Source: Daucus carota subsp. sativus (lineage: Eukaryota; Streptophyta; Magnoliopsida; Apiales; Apiaceae). From it: a DNA stretch of 64,000 bases. Below are positions 39,001-49,309 of the stretch, in pieces. The stretch lies in NCBI RefSeq assembly GCF_001625215.2, contig NC_030383.2, forward strand, positions 10,180,779-10,244,778, given 5' to 3'. The number at the start of each line of letters is the position of its first letter. The first letter of the stretch is position 1. The notes under the pieces were generated by a model. It was not told where the DNA came from and made no database searches. It was given only the letters and a program-made list of their open reading frames with translations. Position numbers and translations under genes: made by a program.

Positions 39001-39226
39001 TACGAATTTTCACTGATATTTTAATTTTTTAAAAATTTTAGAAATCCATACTAAAAGTCTGAGAATCATAAAAACGTGTATATATGAGATTTTCTGAGTT
39101 AAAATTTATATCGAAAATAAATCATGAAGATAATTTTTATTTTTTTTTAGGAAAAGAAAGCTAAAATTGAAATGGAGCGTGTAAACAACAGTTATGGTCT
39201 GGAGCGCCCTCTCAAACGTCTAATTC
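36039..39226. other. Intergenic, VPS18 to coiled-coil gene
   Basis: About 3.2 kb. The first 150 bp are the VPS18 promoter and leader. At 36680-36950 the motif AACGTTA recurs in several contexts, which may be a decayed MITE. Near 37352 lies CCCCAACCAAATACAACAT, a typical MITE end without a visible partner. The rest is AT-rich. Confidence 0.4.
38370..38573 (-). other. Open frame of 67 codons, unidentified gene fragment
   Basis: The frame has balanced, protein-like composition (for example DEVKELVLLRDYHEKKEMNG) and higher GC than the AT-rich DNA around it. No family was recognised. It could be a fragment of a gene captured by a transposon, a last exon, or chance. Confidence 0.25.
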
Positions 39227-39237
39227 TCCAACGGTCA
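39227..39237 (+). promoter_or_regulatory. MSA element (G2/M-specific activator, MYB3R site)
   Basis: TCCAACGGTCA fits the full consensus YCYAACGGYYA without mismatch. It lies 111 bp upstream of the ATG at 39348, in the expected promoter distance. Such sites are bound by three-repeat MYB proteins and drive transcription at G2/M in plants. Confidence 0.65.
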
Positions 39238-39347
39238 AATTATATATTTCTCCTCATTTTAGCCTCCTCGTTCAAGAACCCTAAACTAAACACAATCAAC
39301 CAATCTCTTCTCTTACATCTCCCTTTCCGATCTCTCTATTCTCAACA

Positions 39348-40634
39348 ATGAGTGTAAATCTTAATTACCCACAAGCCCTAAACTCATTAACAGATCTTCA
39401 AATCTATAACAATGCTGTTTTCGACAATGTCGAAGCCATGGGGGCTTCTCCTTGCTCTCCTGTCAAATCCGTGATTTTTTCTGATTTCAGTAAGGAAAAT
39501 CAGAGTCCTCTGAGCCCTTTTGACCCTAACCCTAATGGGGCTAATGGGGGTTCCAAGATTAATTTGATGAAAGAAGCGGTTCGGGATGAGAAGATGATCG
39601 ATATCGAGATAGAGGAGATTGAGAAGGAAATTAATCGGTTATCGGGGAGATTACAAGTGCTTAAATTGGAAAAAGAGCAGAAGAATGTGAAGATAATCGA
39701 GAGGCGTGTGCGGATTGTTCCTGCTAAGTTTATGGAATCGAAACAGAATGTGAGGAGTGATAAGATAGGGGATGTGAAAAAGAGTGATGAGAGTTTGTTG
39801 TTGAATGCGAAACCGAAGGGTTTAAGGAGGGGGGTTAGTATGTGTCCTGGGGAGATTCTTGCTGGATCGTCGCGTAGGGGTTTGAGTTTAGGCCCGTCAG
39901 AGATTGGTGCTGGGAGTAAATTTAGGCAAATGTATAAGCCAGAGGTTACTCCTGTTGAGTCGATGAAGAATAGGCGGAAATCGTGTTTTTTTAAGCTAGG
40001 GGAGATTGATGAGATGAGGGCAATTAAGGAGAGGGGGAAGAGTTGTAGTCTTAGTCCGAAATCAAGAAAGGCGTTGAATAAAACTCAAGGTTCCAGACAG
40101 GTTTTAACTACGGTGGGATCAAGAAAAGGGGTGAAGAAGGATGATGGTGTTCTTGCTGCAATTCAGCCGAAGAATCTTTTTAAGGATGGGGAAAAGTCAG
40201 TTGCTGCTAAGAAGCCGGTGAAATCTGGGAGGGTTATTGCTAGCCGGTATAATCAGAGTACAATTCTGTCTGCTATGAGGAAAAGGTCTCTACCGGAAAA
40301 TGACAAAGATGAGGGCAGGAAGGATGTTAGAAAGCGGTCTTTATCTGTTGGGAAATCGCGGGAAAGTATGCCTGAGATTAGTGGAATTCAGGGTACTAAA
40401 AGTTGCGTGAAGAAGAGATGGGAAGTTCCAAGTGAGACTGTTGTTTGTGGGCAACTTGTGGTGCCTGATGTGCTTCCAAAGATTAGAACTGTACGACATA
40501 CTATTGACACTCCACGGGATTCAGGAGCTGCGAAGAGAGTAGCTGAATTGGTAGGGAAGAAGTCATTTTTTTCCAATAGTGGAGATGTGGACTCAACCGT
40601 GTGTCAAGAATTGAGTTTTGTGGAAGAGGAATAG
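39348..40634 (+). CDS. Basic coiled-coil protein of unknown function, likely cell-cycle linked
   Basis: A 428-residue protein in a single exon; the family is not one I can name. Visible parts are a KEN box at residues 49-51 (SKENQSP), a CDK-type site SPVK at 37-40 and further SP pairs, an acidic/basic heptad-like coiled coil at about 80-115 (IEEIEKEINRLSGRLQVLKL), and a direct repeat around residues 159-190 (RRGVSMCPGEILAGS, then RRGLSLGPSEIGAGS). A long very basic middle rich in RKS and KKS follows, and a C-terminal block contains KKRWEVP and LPKIRTVRHTIDTPRD. The basic charge suggests binding to microtubules or nucleic acid. With the MSA site upstream, a role in mitosis or cytokinesis is inferred, not shown. 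The ATG follows CTCAACA, a good plant context. Confidence 0.85.
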   Translation: MSVNLNYPQALNSLTDLQIYNNAVFDNVEAMGASPCSPVKSVIFSDFSKENQSPLSPFDPNPNGANGGSKINLMKEAVRDEKMIDIEIEEIEKEINRLSGRLQVLKLEKEQKNVKIIERRVRIVPAKFMESKQNVRSDKIGDVKKSDESLLLNAKPKGLRRGVSMCPGEILAGSSRRGLSLGPSEIGAGSKFRQMYKPEVTPVESMKNRRKSCFFKLGEIDEMRAIKERGKSCSLSPKSRKALNKTQGSRQVLTTVGSRKGVKKDDGVLAAIQPKNLFKDGEKSVAAKKPVKSGRVIASRYNQSTILSAMRKRSLPENDKDEGRKDVRKRSLSVGKSRESMPEISGIQGTKSCVKKRWEVPSETVVCGQLVVPDVLPKIRTVRHTIDTPRDSGAAKRVAELVGKKSFFSNSGDVDSTVCQELSFVEEE

Positions 40635-41206
40635 ATGGAAATATTGGGTGCAAGTAAGCCTTCATTTTCTTTATTGGAGTGTTAATACTTTTTTCTTTAT
40701 TTGCTTCATTTTTTGGGCTGTGAAATTAGTGATTGTGGGGCAAATTCTGCTTTTGCTCCCTTTAAATAGTGTGGTTATAAGATATTGTTGCATTCAGTTT
40801 TGTGTTAATCATGTAATATACATCAATATGCTTTCTGATTTTAACCTTCACAATTCTTGTTTGGAGTAATAAGGTGCAAACTATATATTTGTGGTGTTGC
40901 TATGGATTTTAGCTATGGCTGGAAGATAGGAAAAAGAAACGGTTTGTTCCTTCTCAGGCGCAAGTTGTGTATTTTATGCAGTTCCGGTCACCATGTGATA
41001 TGTATGTATGTATTTCATTCTAAACAGTAAATGATATGCGTAAAAAGCCTTAAATTTAATCTCACATGGCTCCTAGTAGCAAACAAAGTAGGCCTAAGAA
41101 CTAAGATATAAGCTTTAAACATAACTAAAACATGATTGCTGGACAGCACAAAGAGAAATTCACCTCCCAACCAATAACAATCAGTAGCTTAAAACATTAA
41201 AAGCCA
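40635..41206. other. 3' flank of the coiled-coil gene
   Basis: About 570 bp of AT-rich sequence containing the 3' UTR; nothing else recognised. Confidence 0.4.
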
Positions 41207-41215
41207 AACAAAGTA

Positions 41216-42316
41216 GAGTTTTTGCACTTTGTAACCCCACACTTTGGCCAATTAGCAAATCAGACCCCACACTTTGAAACGTGACACATTGTAACCCTAA
41301 GTTTCATTTTGCTTTCGGTTTGTAACCCGGGCCCACTAATCCGTTAAAAATGAACGTTACCGTGAAGTGATTAGGGGTTAACAACTGCAATTTCAGTTTA
41401 TAACCCCTATGACCCTATGACCCATGTACTTGATGCAGTTGCTTTTTTGCATAGAAAATCAATTGCAGTTTATAACAATTGTTTTTTTTTCTAATTTCCC
41501 TAGGATCTGGAGTGAAATCTCACCGTAACTACAAGTAATCTCACGGTTCAAAGAAAATATTAATTCATAAATATTAGTAAAGCGACTCAAACTAATATCT
41601 AAATTATAATGTTTTATTATTAATATTGTGTCAAACACAATATTAATAATAAAACATTATAATTTAGATATTAGTTTGAGTCGCTTTACTGGTCAAACAC
41701 AATACTAATAAAAATTATTCAAATTATGATGAAATCAAATATTATAATTGGATAAAACTTATTTTGAACCGTGGTCCCGTTTTAACAAAAGAAAATATTA
41801 TAACATAGATAAAAAATTATTTTGGTCACTTTCCCGTCTAACATAATACTAATAGAAAAATTATTATTATTTAAGAAAAATTAGTTTGGGCTGCCTCCCG
41901 TGCACGTCAAACACAATGCTAATCAAGAATCATTTACGTTATCATAAAATCAATATATGATTCCTATTTTCTATATCCTATTTTATTTATTAATTACTTT
42001 TATTTTATGATTCCTATTTATTTGTTAAATATTATTTATTCTTTTATGCTCTTGCTCTTACAGTTCCTTTCTCTATATGATTTTGTATGTAAATAAGCAA
42101 CCGCATCAAGTACAGGGGTCATAGGGGTTATAAACTGAAATTGCAGCTGTTAACCCCTAATCACTTCACGGTAACGTTCATTTTTAACGGATTAGTGGGT
42201 CCGGGTTACAAACCGAAAGCAAAATAAAACTTGGGGTTACAATGTGTCACGTTTCAAAGTGTGGGGTCTGATTTGCTAATTGGCCAAAGTGTGGGGTTAC
42301 AAAGTGCAATAAGCTC
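41216..42316. mobile_element. Mutator-like non-autonomous element with long terminal repeats
   Basis: A 1101-bp element with an exact 9-bp target duplication AACAAAGTA at 41207-41215 and 42317-42325, the Mutator hallmark. The ends are GAGTTTTTGCACTTTGTAAC and its imperfect complement. The inverted arms extend for about 200 bp, to about 41410 and 42115. There is no transposase frame. The interior holds a perfect hairpin at 41576-41690. Confidence 0.9.
41576..41690. repeat. Perfect inverted repeat, 56-bp arms, 3-base loop
   Basis: The arm from AGTAAAGCGACTCAAACTAA to ...AATATTGTGT is followed by CAA and then its exact reverse complement. No mismatch was seen over 56 bp. It lies inside the Mutator-like element. 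Confidence 0.9.
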
Positions 42317-43968
42317 AACAAAGTATTACAAGTTTAAATTTATACCTTATATATCACCACCAGTCCAATAGCATCTTCACTCAAATAGACCTTACATCCA
42401 CCACCTCTATTATGCCATGTTGATAGAGCTTAGCTCCCATTTTTTTTGCTGATAACCCTAATATCTAAAATCCCTAGGTACCATGTACCAGTAAGGTTTG
42501 GAAAGTACTTGCTAAAAATAGATTTCATAATAGTTGTTGCACTAAAAGGTCGCGTAGATTTAAGGCAAAGTAGGATACAGTACTTTGAAAAGGATAGGGG
42601 CGCGGAGCAACAAGCCCGTTTTACTTCCAAAAAATATCAAATTGCCCAAGTCAGACCTAAGAGTATCTTGTAATTTGATCAAGTCAACATTAATGTTGTG
42701 TTTGGTTGGGGAGAATGGAATGGAATGAAAATCATTACCCTAACATAAGTGTAGAAGAGCTTGTACCAGCACAAAAATCAAAGGCCGATATTTTAATGCT
42801 TTAAATAGAAGGATGATGCAGGTTATACCTATGATGGTCTATTTTATTAGAATACTTCATGAATAGTGATTTCATTGTTTACTTCATCACTTTTATCACT
42901 CAAAACGGGGTCATGAATCAAACTTACATAGCCAGGATCATCGATTAAACTTAGCTGGGCTCATTAATCAAAGTTACATGTAGTCGAAAATGCATGAGCT
43001 TCTAAACATCTTTTTATTTTACATATAAAAAAATTACCTACAAATATGAATCTCTGAATGTGAAAGCTCAAGAAACCATCAATAATGTACACCTGCAAAT
43101 AACTACGAAAAATTCAAGTTTTTTTTCCTTTTGTCAGGGAATTTTTTTTAGAAGATTTGAATGAATAAAAAGATACATTAAGTAACAAGAGAAATTAGAG
43201 TCAAGAATATTGTGTTGTGGTGCCTTCTGTGCTTTTAGAACTGCTCAGTATACCAGTAATACTGCTAGCTACTCAGAAGTAAGAACCTGCAATGCAATGT
43301 GTCAAGAATCGAGTTTTGAAGAAGAGAAGTAATATGCTAATTGTGAGATTCAGTTGCTTTCTTCGACTGATATGGTAGTCTTTTATTCTATCTTTCATCA
43401 TGGGGATGGTTAAGTACATATGAGTAGGTTTTTTAGATTTGATCTCATGGAATTACAGTTGTTACAACAGCAATTAGCCTCCCAGACGGTCGCTAAAAGG
43501 CTAAACAGATGAACTGAAGTTTACACTCAGACAGTTTGATATAATTAATGAGCATTTTGGCTTATGAATTTGTATAGGGCGATTGTATCCTGCTCCCCTT
43601 ACAGAGGTTGAGTTGATTACAAAGCAAAATAATGAACTGATCTAAACATCTTGATTTTTACAAACTAATAAAGCGAAATCAGTTTCTGGCTTATTTCTGA
43701 TTTTAAATCGATTTCTCATTTATTACACAAACTGACATTTTACAGTTTAAAATCAGAAATGACTTAAAGCCCGGACAAACAGGCTCTAAGGCAATCAAAG
43801 AATCACTGTAGTTGAAAGAACAATTACTCTTCCAATCAGGCAATCAATAATAAACAATAACTCAGTAAGACACAACAGTTGAGAGTTAACAACTGAAGTT
43901 TGCACTTGTTTACTTCATTTTCGAATATTGAATGTCTTTTCACTATGTGTATTAGAAATGGATGGTTA
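42317..43968. other. Intergenic, no gene seen
   Basis: About 1.65 kb. TTGTGTTTGGTTGGGGAG near 42700 looks like a single MITE end. The stretch 43680-43770 has a weak inverted repeat (ATTTCTGATTTTAAA / TTTAAAATCAGAAAT). No coding signal. Confidence 0.4.
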
Positions 43969-44354
43969 GAGCATCTCCAACCATCGAAAACCATTAGCTA
44001 AAAGGTGAGTTGTCATACTAAAAATAAAAAATTTAGCCAATAGTTCGAAAAACTCAACTCCAACCATACTTATCCGTTGTCTATAATTTTAGCCAACCTC
44101 CTATGGATGACTAAATTTGTCGAACTTCTACAGTTCTGTAATAAATCTGTAGGAAGATTGCACATCATTTATTATTATATTGAACTAATATATTCTATTT
44201 TAACAATCAAAAATATTAATAACATACTATTTTTAAATTATAACCAACCAATATAGCCAATACCGTTGAAACAAAATGTGTTGCAGGAATTTTACATAAT
44301 GTCTTGCAGGTTCCATTTAGCCAACGATTATAACCAACACCGTTGGAGATACTC
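43969..44354. mobile_element. PIF/Harbinger-type MITE, GAGCATCTCCAA family
   Basis: A 386-bp element with ends GAGCATCTCCAACC and GTTGGAGATACTC, flanked by TTA at 43966-43968 and 44355-44357. No coding sequence. Confidence 0.8.
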
Positions 44355-44399
44355 TTATGGGTAAGAGATCATCATGTTTTGCATGCAGTGGTATTATAA

Positions 44400-45030
44400 T
44401 TAGGGATACCCATAATTTGACAAAACCGATCAAACCGACCCAACCCGCCCCTACTTTTAGCCGACCCAACCCGATATTATTAAACCGAACTTTAAATGGG
44501 TTAAATATTTAAAAAGCCGAATTAAATGGATTGGGTTAGGGTTTTGATAATTTTTAACCCGTTCCAACCCGACATATATTATGTACTAACGAGCCATATT
44601 ACTAGTTTACTAATCGACTTAAAAGTTAAGATTTTTTGATATTAATATGTTACATACTTAAATTATGAATTTTTATTTAATATAATGATGTTCAATTTAT
44701 ATGTAATATAATTTAGTTTTTTAGATTGTAGTATAATGATGTGTATATATGGTGATTAATTGTCTAATTGAATACTAGATTAAGTTAGCACGCGATTTTA
44801 ATTCTTAGACTTCTAAATTATTTTATCACTGACCAACAAATACAAATTTATATTACACTAAATTTTATTTATAATTAACCCGATCAACCCGACTAACCCG
44901 ATCAAACCGAACCAAGCCAACCCGACTTTAATAAGGTTTATAATGAGTTCAAATTTTATAAAACCGATCTAATTGGGTTGGGTTACTAATTTGCTAGTAA
45001 CCCGCCCAAACCGACCCGCGGGCAATAAGA
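44400..45030. repeat. Decayed hAT-like repeat, AACCCG-rich ends
   Basis: Both ends are packed with AACCCGACC / GGTTGGGTT motifs around an AT-rich centre, as in hAT elements with sub-terminal repeats. No terminal repeat or 8-bp duplication was found, so the borders are approximate. Confidence 0.4.
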
Positions 45031-45189
45031 TTAAAAACTAATACAAGATCAAAGAAGATGGTGCAAGTTAAAAAGGGCTGTTTAGATTAGTTTAAAAAAA
45101 GTGACTTTTTACTTAAATTAAGGGAGTGGAGTAAAAATGAAAAATAAATAAATTAATAAAGTATTTAGATAAAAATAAAAATTCTATAA

Positions 45190-45310
45190 AACATGGTTTC
45201 AGCACGTGGTTCTCCCTTATACAGGGTCCTGCTTCAACCAGACCTCATTCCAATAAATCCAATGGATTATGTCGTCACGACGTCACCGGCAGTGCTCACA
45301 AAACAATTGA
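45190..45310 (-). pseudogene. Broken copy of the segment at 47140-47260
   Basis: It shares TGGTTTCAGCA, GTGGTTCTCCC, CAGGGTCCTGCTTC and CCTCATTCCA in the same order as the segment at 47140. It has a 9-bp and an about 8-bp insertion and a stop codon in the frame that is open in the other copy. It is therefore the decayed member of the pair. Confidence 0.55.
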
Positions 45311-45368
45311 CACAATAAATTTAAATTTACCATTTTACACGAAAGACAGTCCGATGTTCTAATATCTA

Positions 45369-45945
45369 GAGGTGATCAAATATGAAATCACAATCAAATC
45401 GCATAAACCGTCCGCACCGCACTAAACCGCACCACAAAAAGTGATTTTTAATTTTACGGTTGCAATTTGAATTTTTCACAAACCGCACAGAACAGTGCAA
45501 GTTACGGTTCGACATATTACGAACGCGGTTCAAACCGCACAACACAATATTATAACATATATAAATGTATTGGTAAATTTTGAATAAAATTGTATTATAA
45601 ACATATCTATTTATAATTATGTTATGTATCTATTTGTTCAATTTCTTCAAATAATAGTTAAATATTAGTTTACAAATCTCACATGGCCATTATACCCAAT
45701 TTTTGTTTGTACTAATTTAATAATTGTAGCTCTCAAATGATATAGATTCATTATAGAAAAGTTTTAATTATTTAATTTTTGTTCCTTTTCTTTTGAACAG
45801 AATTTAAATTTTGTTCTTAACTTCAATTAAAAATATGTATTCTTAAGTATACAAACCACATCACACTACATGCAGTTTTTATGTTGGAGTGGTTCAATGT
45901 GGTTAGATTTGCGATTTTAGAGAAAAACCACACCGTAATCCATAA
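45369..45945. repeat. hAT-like remnant related to the element at 11072
   Basis: It begins TAGAGGTGATCAAAT, like the TAGGGGTGAGCA end at 11072, and carries the same ACCGCACC / GCGGTT motifs. The right end was not found, so it is probably truncated. Confidence 0.4.
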
Positions 45946-47099
45946 TTTGTTAAGTAAATTATATTCAATATCAATTAACTTTAAAAAAGAAAAATTGATT
46001 ACACTACAAATTAACTAAAAATTTCCAATTTATACAAAAGAGTCTTCAAATTTTTTTTGATTAAATTCAAAATCAATAAATCATTATTTCCGGATTCCCA
46101 AATTCCACAATGGCACAGATCAATGCACCTCTATCAAGAAAGGCTTTTCTACAATGCTGTTGAAACTGAAATCTTGTCAAAAGAAATTTACATTAGCTGA
46201 ATTTAATGGACATTGTAGCTGTAACACCATCGAGAATTCATTGGCCTCATCCCAACAGCGGTTAAATACTTTTTAATGCTTATTGGGTTTCCTGATCATA
46301 CATAATCAGAATCATCATGTTTTCAAGGATGTTAGCAGTGGCTCCGAGTAGAAATTTGATATCATCATTGTAAAGCGACAGTGAAACTAATATCAAAATA
46401 TAAGTTACAAATTCAACTTTATGTAACATAGGGGCGTTCAAACAATCTAGGGAATCAGTGTATTTGATTGCTTCTTGGATCATCCCACAATAAGAATACT
46501 ACAATCATTAAAGTAAACATCTGATGGACATCTATTTTGTTGCTTTAAAAAAATATGAAGTCAAGTAAGCTTCAGAAAACATTCTTGCAAATCAAAATGG
46601 AAAATGAATCATTTTAACTTATACTAATAATGGACTTAATAATTAATTAGACTCTGAGTTGATAATCCACAAACCAAAATCAATTAAGAAATCAAGAAAT
46701 ATTCTAGTAAAGCAAATAGTGAAATGTTGTGCTTTGATTTGACCCCAGTCCTGTTAAATATTCTGAGGAAGAGGCTGATGTTATCACAAACTTTCTGAGT
46801 TATTTCAGACACTAAGCCCACTTCATAATTTTCAATGGCTTAGAGTATAGTTAAAACTCAGTTCACACAATTAATGTTTAAATAAATTTAGAAATTAAAG
46901 CAAACATCTCCAGAAACACCAATAAACATGAAAAATAATGTGAGCTCAGATAAAAGTAATACAAGTATAGTCCTTGATCCTCCACTAAGAAAGACCTAAT
47001 AGAGCTGGGATTAGATATTCTATCTTCATTGCTCAACAATCTACAACAATTTACAAGAACATGAAAATAATAAACAGCAAATCCAATAACAATATACAA

Positions 47100-48000
47100 A
47101 CTACAAGCCTCAGTAAAATCCAGTAATATCATTTGAAATGTGGTTTCAGCAGGTGGTTCTCCCTGTAAACAGGGTCCTGCTTCCACCACACCTCATTCCA
47201 GTGGATTATATCATCACCGGCATAAACACAATAATTCACTAATCACAATTCAAAATTAACAAAAAAATCAACTTAATTAGGCTCAGATCAATTCAGCTTT
47301 ATCAATCAAGAATTTTCTGAAGCAGAACTGGCATTTAAAGCTGTGTTTACAATCATCACTGCCAAATCTAGTATAAACAAATTAACAGGCTCATATTAAG
47401 AAATTCAACCATTTTTATCCTTTTCGCTTCACTGATCGCTCTCAGAAGCGCGGATAATTTATAATCACAGCCAAACTGTAACAAAATAATTAAAATCACA
47501 AATATTGCGGATATATTTAGAGGTAAAACAATGAAAAATTAATTAAACCTCCACGTTAAACACCGCAGAGAATTAAATATATGCCTCAATGACTAGACCT
47601 TTTTTCCTGTGTTTTTATTTAAAGAAAAAAGGCTAAAGGTGTGTGAGGCATGAAATTATTTAACGAGACCGAAAAAAAATGTGAATAATTAATCGAGAAG
47701 ATTTAGCCGTCGACTTGACACAAAATAAAGCCATAAAAAGTTAGGTACAAGAGGCTAAACTGCAACACTTGACGGCGAAAATTTAGCACAAGCATTGGGG
47801 CTTTCTTCTTCATATCTGCAAATTGATGCCTTCGGAGAAGCCCGGGGTGCTACGTGCAAAACAGATTACGATATAGATGTAATTGTGCGTGTTTGTGAAT
47901 ATTGAATTGTAAATAGAGATGTTTGAAATACAATGGATGATGTGAATTGAGAAGAGAGGCGGTGACTGTGAGAATTACGATTGAGTGTATGTGTATATAT
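47100..48000 (-). other. Possible small transcription unit with a short conserved-looking frame
   Basis: On the minus strand a CTATATATACAC box lies at about 47992-48003. A leader without ATG down to about 47816 then leads to a 36-codon frame starting MKKKAPMLVLNFRRQ. Further down, at 47240-47140, a frame of about 35 codons contains DDIIHWNEVWWKQDPVYREN and is preceded by a usable acceptor (TTGTGATTAG). The aromatic-rich peptide looks like real protein and exists in a second, broken copy at 45190. The exon link and the product are unknown, and a non-coding transcript is equally possible. Confidence 0.3.
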
Positions 48001-48903
48001 AGGATCAGGGGATTTTCAAACCCTAGATTGAAGGGCTTATTGGGTTGGTGACCTGGAAAGCCCATTTGATATGGGTCTGTTTTATATGGGCCGGCAAGAT
48101 TAATCCCATATGATTTTGAGCCATTTTGTGTGTGGGCTTAAACGCTGATTTTAGTGATTTTAGACATTGAACCGAAAACCGCCAATGAAACGTTTAGCAA
48201 GTGAGAAGCTGATTTTGGTTTTAAAAAAAAAAGAAGTGAGAAGCTGATTTAATATTAAAATAAATCAGAAATTGATTTATTATCAGAAATTAATTTGATA
48301 TATTATATTCGGTGATTTAAATATTTTTAATTTTTTTTATAAAAGGAACTTATAAGTCGTAAGTTATCTATAAATAACTTTTTTTGTTATTATATTTTTA
48401 ATAACTCACAAATTATTAATAAAACAAAATTATCTAATGAGATATTTAAAATTCTCAGCTTATCATAATGTCAAGCTCAACCAAGCACTCTTTGTTTTGT
48501 TGTATTCGAGTCTTTCCTGATTTAGAAACAGTAAAAGGAAAGAAATTGAGAATTCTAAAATTTGTGTGTGTTTGATCAGAATGCATACATAATTATTTCC
48601 TTATTTTTTGTTTAAATATTTTTTTATTAATAGTTTTGCATCATTACCATCCGTGTGAAAATCAAATTTTGTTCTTTTTACATAAATTGAAAAAAAAATA
48701 AAAGCTATCATATTTAAGTTAAAGAAATTAGAATTATAAAATATTTAAATAATATTTATTTAAATATTCAATATTTGAACTCACAAAATTGTAAAAAGCT
48801 GCGACTTCGGAACTAGCAGAATACATATTTTGATTTCAAAACATAAATTTGTAGCCTTAGCTATCATCTAAAGACATACACCAGGCTGGCTTCTTAGTTC
48901 TTA

Positions 48904-49278
48904 GAGCAAGTCCAATGCAATGTTATAAGTGGTGTCATTTCTATAATTTGAAATCAAATGCTAAAAATCTCAACTCCAATGGGGTTCTATATTTGGATGC
49001 AAAGATGCATATATGCATCCTTGGTTCTAAATTTGAAACCAAAGATGCATTTATGCATTCATGCCACATCATCAACTAACTATAAGTGGTATGTATAGTG
49101 GTGAACTTTAAACAAAGTTTAGGAGAGAGTGACCAAAGTTACTTAATTTTGGAATTATTTGGATGCAAAATGCATCTAGCATTGGAGTTGAAGTTCTATT
49201 TTAGCAACAAAAAACATTTTTTGGTGCTAAACTATAACAATAGCTATAGCTATTTTGCATCTTGCATTGGACTTGCTC
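48904..49278. mobile_element. PIF/Harbinger-type MITE in the 3' UTR of the plastid gene
   Basis: A 375-bp element with ends GAGCAAGTCCAATGCAA and TTGCATTGGACTTGCTC, flanked by TTA at 48901-48903 and 49279-49281. The right edge is 31 bp past the stop codon of the gene at 49310. The arms can pair over long stretches. Confidence 0.88.
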
Positions 49279-49309
49279 TTACAATTTGAAGACTGGGACA
49301 CCATTTCAA

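Noticed and set aside
46878-47189. 103-codon minus-strand frame overlapping the candidate small gene
   Set aside because: It is another frame of the segment whose aromatic-rich frame looks more protein-like; its composition is that of AT-rich DNA.
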